A stretch of DNA of 20,810 nt from Acanthamoeba sp. SK_2022b. Lineage: Eukaryota > Discosea > Longamoebia > Acanthamoebidae. The translations under genes and the position numbers were made by a program. The DNA lies in the NCBI GenBank assembly GCA_027943245.1, contig JANDJZ010000782.1, positions 1 to 20,810 of the forward strand, read 5' to 3'. Positions 16,895-20,810 of this stretch are shown here, piece after piece. The notes below the pieces were generated by a model. That model did no database searches and was not told the origin of the DNA. It worked only from the letters and a program-made list of their open reading frames with translations. The stretch's first letter is position 1; the number at the start of each line of letters is the position of its first letter.

Positions 16895-18674
16895 ATGGCA
16901 CGCCACACAGAGCCTCTTCTCTGCAGGGTGGGTGGGAGTGCGGCAGCCGAAAAATCATACGAGCAATTTCGGCAGGTGCACCACCAAGCGGAACCAACCG
17001 CCTACCTGTACTGCCCATGGGACGCCCACAAGTTTGAACGGCACGAGACCTGCTGCCCAGAGTGCTCAACTCCTCGTGGCACCACCAATGTACGTTTGTA
17101 TTGTGTTGTATTTTATTTTCATTTTTTGTTTTCATTTTTTAAGGTTAAAAAATCAAAATAATAATAAAACAAACGTTAGCACGTGGGGAAGGGCAAAGCC
17201 CCTTGGCGGAAGGTGCTGTACGAGGATCAGCCCTACGACGACAACTACACCGACAAGCCCACCTTTCTGATCGGAATGATTACCAACGGTACGCCCATCC
17301 CTTCAGGATCTCCTGACGCGTCCGAGCTTCGGGTGGTGGCGGTGTGCCGGGTGTGGCTAACCTGCGCCACACAGCAAACAAAAGGGAATACGACACGACG
17401 ATGCTCATCATCGATTCGGCGGTTGTCACAGCACAGATCAGGTATAATATCATGTCTGTCGAGCACAGCAGCACGCCGTGTGGTGGGTTACCGTGTAGAA
17501 TGCGCGTTTACCATGTTGTCCATCCTCCTGCAGTATCATCGCGCTCTTCATCTTGGTCTTCATTGCGATCTACAACGAATCCCTGCCCCTGCAGCTCACC
17601 CTCGTTGGCGAGGCCCTCTTTCTCATCGCCGGCTTCGTGCTGCGACGGCTGATCGATCCGCGCTTCACTGGTGCGTGTGGCGTCCACGCTGCTTAGCGTG
17701 AGCCATTCTTGACTGAACCAATACACCACGTCGGCCGCGCGCGCGGGATGCAGAAAAATACCTGCTGCGCGGCGTGCGAAGCATCGTCGTGCTGGTGTGC
17801 ACCCTCTTCGGACTGTCGCCCGTGCTCAAGACCCTCGTCGAGTCCGTGAGCAACGACACCATCTGGGCGCTCACCATCTTCTTCTTCGTTCTCCACCTGG
17901 CTTTTGCCGACTATCCCTACCTCCAGGGCAGCGCCGAACGGTAAACTCGTTTGATAATTATTTATCTATTACCACGTCGTATTATTATTTATTGTTTTTT
18001 TTTTTTGCGGTGATGGATGTTGCCCAAACATTGCATTGAATTTTAGCTGACATTTGGCCTGACGTAAATCTCCGGGCCGTGTACGCCACAGGATGAGTGC
18101 TCCGGTGTCGCTGAACGCGGCAATCTTCGCCTCCGTGCTGCTGGGCTCCCGCTTGTCCGGCAGCATGCAGGTCTTCGCGCTGCTCTGCTTCGCGGTGCTG
18201 ATCTTCGCCCTCTTTCCCATGATACGCCACCACGTCAGGGTACTTGTCACCCCTAGGGGCAGGACTGCAGCTTTTCTGCACACGCGATCTCACACAGTGC
18301 GCCTGCCTTCTCAAGTGTGTTACTCACACTCCTGTGTGTGCGCACGCAGCGAAAATCTTTGCGCATGCACCTGTGGCTGACGTGGGGCATGGCGGCGATC
18401 GTGGCCGTGTGGCTGTACAACGTCTATACGCTGGTGGCCTACGCCTACACGGCGACGATCGTCTTCACCACCTTCATCTGCCCTCTCTGGCTCAAGTGGA
18501 TGCAACGCTACAAATAGTACGAGCGCTCATCTACTGGCTGCTGCTTCGCTCTTTGTCGACGACCTCTGACTGGGTCGCTGTACGTGTCACTGCTTTCGCC
18601 GCAGTGAGATCAATGGGCCATGGGATGAGGCCGTGCCCGCGATGGAAGGTAGATCCGATCTTCAGTCGTCGTGA
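16895..18674 (+). CDS. PIGC: GPI-GlcNAc transferase subunit C (PIG-C/GPI2)
   Basis: Exons 16895-17089, 17180-17288, 17375-17441, 17534-17670, 17754-17940, 18092-18239, 18350-18516 and 18605-18674 have matching phases and give 359 residues; the human protein is 297. Family landmarks in order: PWRKVLYEDQPYDDNYTDK (73-91), hydrophobic segments such as IIALFILVFIAIYNESLPL, LFGLSPVLKTLVESVSNDTI, VSLNAAIFASVLLGSRL with FALFPMI, and the closing NGPWDEA. PIG-C is a multi-pass ER membrane subunit of the complex that moves GlcNAc from UDP-GlcNAc to phosphatidylinositol, the first step of GPI-anchor synthesis. The last splice (18516 to 18605) rebuilds Tyr before EINGPWDEA, which fixes it. The first 65 residues are extra and hold a Cys/His cluster, so the start is less sure than the rest. 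Confidence 0.92.
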
Positions 18675-18746
18675 GTGCGTAGCACGTGCGTGCGTGCGCA
18701 AAAGATTTATCATTTCTTTATTTGATCTTGTTATTTACGTCAAACA

Positions 18747-18752
18747 AATAAA
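18747..18752 (+). terminator. Possible poly(A) signal of the PIG-C gene
   Basis: AATAAA, 73 nt after the PIG-C stop, in an AT-rich stretch that follows the GC-rich coding end. Position and motif fit a cleavage/polyadenylation signal. Confidence 0.5.
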
Positions 18753-18915
18753 TGATAACCCTCTTTTTTTATCTGAGCGAGATAGATCTTTGCAGCAACA
18801 GTGAGTAAACAAAGAGATAAAAAACAGAAAGCTGTAATTTTAACACGATAATCGGTTACCTATATTGGCGCATACCTGTGTCTCTTGGCTTGTTGGGTGA
18901 GTTAGCTCGCCTGGG

Positions 18916-19055
18916 GGTGGACAGCACTGATGATTGCAGTAAGCCGTGGTGCCGAGCGTATCTAGTGCGCACGCGCACACATGGCCTGGAGTGCGCGTGG
19001 GCACGAGATCGACTGGTTTTTGTGCGTCTTGCTGCAACCACCAGTGCTGTCCACC
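18916..19055. repeat. 24-bp inverted repeat with 92-bp GC-rich loop
   Basis: Arm 18916-18939 and arm 19032-19055 are reverse complements at 22 of 24 positions (GGTGGACAGCACTG... against ...CAGTGCTGTCCACC). The loop is rich in GCGC and GTGC runs that could pair further. It sits in the gene-poor stretch after PIG-C. Confidence 0.88.
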
Positions 19056-19214
19056 TTGCGAGAGATGGGCGAGGCGCGCGTGTCGTCGAGTGTCGATGTG
19101 TAGTGGTGTGTGGGAGGCACGTCGTGATGTTGCTCCAACTGTTGCTTCAGCGTGCGCGAGCGCGTGCGGGTGTGCAGAGAGAAATACAGAAATGAGAGCA
19201 CGCTCGCGTGGCCA

Positions 19215-19223
19215 GTATATAAG
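19215..19223 (+). promoter_or_regulatory. TATA-like element
   Basis: GTATATAAG stands alone at the edge between the GC-rich hairpin region and a more neutral stretch. It would suit a plus-strand start near 19245-19255, but no gene is recognised directly after it, so the assignment is weak. Confidence 0.3.
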
Positions 19224-19255
19224 TGTGTTCGCGGTGGTTGCCCCGGTCGTGGAGT

Positions 19256-19997
19256 GAGTATGTGACCTCCAGGGAATATTCACTCGGCTCTGTACAGCCA
19301 CGAGTTCTATGACCTTCGAGAACCCAGAACACACCCAGCAAGAGAATATCTGGGCCAGGTCATGATCTTCACATATTTCATAAGAAACAACTGAGCGAGC
19401 CACAACTATCTCCTCCTGGTGAACTCTCAAGCTGGTCAGGGACTTGTTTATATTTTTATCTCCTATCCCTGCCCTGTATCTCCACCCCAACAAAGCAACG
19501 GACAGAAACTACCCTTTCCCAGTGCGTTCACGTGTTTTCTGCCAGGTTGTCGGCCCGGCACATCCCGCCTATGCTCCGGGCTGGGCCACACTTGCAACAG
19601 CGCTACCGCAACCTCGGTTTTGGGCACCTAGCCAGCTCAAGGTTGTGCGCTGGCGTAATATTGGTTCTGCCTCAAAGAACGGACGCTCGCACTGGACCTG
19701 AGCGAAACCTTGAGAGAAGTTGGTGTTGGTTCTACGTGCCGTAGACGCAGTTCTTGCGGGCCACTTGGTGCCCACCGAGCCTTGTCCGTGGGCGACCCAT
19801 AAAATTGACCCACAGCACTGGCCCTTCTCCACCAATCGGGGAGAGTTTTTGAATTGGGCGTCGGCCAATGCCGAGCGTCGGGATCTGGCCACCGCAGCAA
19901 TAGATTTGTCTTAAGATTGAAAAACCAAACGTGAAGGGCAGTGGTGTTTGCGGAAGAGGTAGCCTTCTTGTTGGTTGCTCCTGTACACAAGATCGGG
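19256..19997. other. Unassigned region between PIG-C and the BAR-like gene
   Basis: Open frames exist on both strands. On plus, 19444-19701 includes VVGPAHPAYAPGWATLATAL after an acceptor-like CTGCCAG at 19543-19549, and 19720-19914 (GTG start) includes DPQHWPFSTNRGEFLNWASA. On minus, 20047-19637 is open for 136 codons. I recognise none of them and cannot join the plus frames with a good splice. It may hold an unknown spliced gene or a decayed one. It must also contain the promoter of the gene starting at 19998. Confidence 0.35.
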
Positions 19998-20810
19998 ATG
20001 AGTTTGTGGTCGTCGATCAAGGAGTACACCGCGCCTCTCAATATCAAGGAGGTACGCCGCCCATTCCTCCAGATCGAATCAAATCATTCAAAAAAAAAAA
20101 AAAAAATGGATCCTTATTGAAGGAGGCCTCCCTTTTCCTCCACGCTGTAGTCGTTGGGCATCGGGGCTGGAGATGCAAAGGCAATGGCGGCCCTTACCGA
20201 GGCCGACAAGGAATTCGAGGAGAAGGTGCGCAAGTCGTGGCAGCTCATGCACAGCCTCGTCTCCACCCTCCATGAAAACGTGGTCAAGGCCAACACCGCC
20301 CTCACAAGTGCGCACCCTCCTCTTTTTATGATTTTAATCATATTTTAATCTGTCTCTTTTTCTCCACCCACGCCTCACTCACAACCTTTTGGCCCATTCG
20401 AGCTGCCCATTCCTAATTGAAAACAAAACAAGAATAACTTAGAATATTATTTATTCATTTATTTACAGGTCTGTCGCAGCCGATAAGTGCCGTGGAGGGA
20501 GCGCTGTCGAACTACTTCCGCGAGTGCCGCGTCGCCACCGAGGAGGTCAAGGAATTCTCCAACTCAGGTGCGTGCCGACGTCGCTTCGTGTCGTATGTAG
20601 TGTGTTGTGGAGTGTGTATGTTGATAGCGTCGCGCGTGTTGCGGGTCCATTTCTCTCTCTCTCTCTCTCTGAAATGCGCAGTGACCAAGCTCAAGCTGGC
20701 CACGCACAAGTACGGCGAAATGATGGAGAGCTACAAGGTCAAGGAGGAACTCGAGAACTGGCTCGCCAAGCTCGGCGAACTCAAGGTATGCATACAACGC
20801 ACACGCACAC
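19998..20810 (+). CDS. Helical, possibly BAR-domain protein, partial at the right edge
   Basis: Exons 19998-20051, 20151-20307, 20469-20567 and 20682-20785 join with correct phases, and 20785 is followed by a GTATGC donor, so the gene continues beyond the window. The 138 visible residues start MSLWSSIKEYTAPLNIKE and are almost all amphipathic helix: EADKEFEEKVRKSWQLMHSL, then HENVVKANTAL, YFRECRVATEEVKEFSNS, and KYGEMMESYKVKEELENWLA. Long charged helices with an early aromatic and a 'VVKANTAL'-like heptad layout fit BAR-type or other coiled-coil dimer domains, which bind and curve membranes; this is inference only. The ATG at 19998 is the first in frame after stops. The AT-rich introns contain an A-run (20091-20106) and a CT microsatellite (20651-20670). 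Confidence 0.72.
20651..20670 (+). repeat. Short (CT)n tract in an intron
   Basis: About ten CT units 11 bp ahead of the 20681 acceptor, so it probably also serves as the polypyrimidine tract for exon 4. Confidence 0.9.

Overview
This is a eukaryotic nuclear window, most likely from Acanthamoeba or a close relative. The 3' two-thirds of a 5S rRNA-like sequence (14570-14691) matches the Acanthamoeba castellanii 5S rRNA as I remember it. The genes are GC-rich and cut by many short GT-AG introns. One decayed kinase fragment has the linker and glycine loop of the large Acanthamoeba kinase family. All exon models were built by hand from splice motifs, reading phase and protein family patterns. No database was searched.

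Intact or probably intact genes, left to right: an ankyrin-repeat protein (minus, runs off the left edge); a type II membrane glycosyltransferase of the GT61/DUF563 type (plus, 2141-4698); an F-box/leucine-rich-repeat protein (minus, 8877-11173, nine exons whose phases all agree); an alcohol acetyltransferase-like enzyme with an HxxxDG motif (minus, 14924-16444, no intron); the GPI-anchor enzyme subunit PIG-C/GPI2 (plus, 16895-18674, eight exons); and the start of a helical, possibly BAR-like protein (plus, 19998 to the right edge).

Between them lie two graveyards. The first (4740-8760) holds, all with minus as the main sense: a relic of the acetyltransferase C-terminus, a SABATH-type methyltransferase cut into three blocks, a decayed Ty1/copia element, and a protein kinase relic. 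The second (11465-14691) holds a collapsed copy of the neighbouring LRR gene, a second Ty1/copia relic (plus) with a primer-binding site that looks complementary to the anticodon arm of initiator tRNA-Met, a long foldback, and the 5S rRNA-like locus.

The most striking signal is a repeated rearrangement. In five separate decayed sequences (acetyltransferase relic, SABATH relic, kinase relic, LRR copy, copia RNase H) a block of about 50-330 bp is flipped relative to the rest of the same gene. In four of them the flipped upstream block sits head-to-head with the downstream block. Introns are still present in the SABATH relic, so processed-mRNA retroposition does not explain it. The window also has long TG/CA and TTTGTG microsatellites, mostly in introns or at rearrangement junctions, and several long inverted repeats.

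The intact genes do not form an operon-like pathway. PIG-C and GT61 both belong to glycan/GPI assembly in the secretory pathway. The acetyltransferase and the dead SABATH methyltransferase both belong to ester-forming families. I do not read either pairing as more than proximity.
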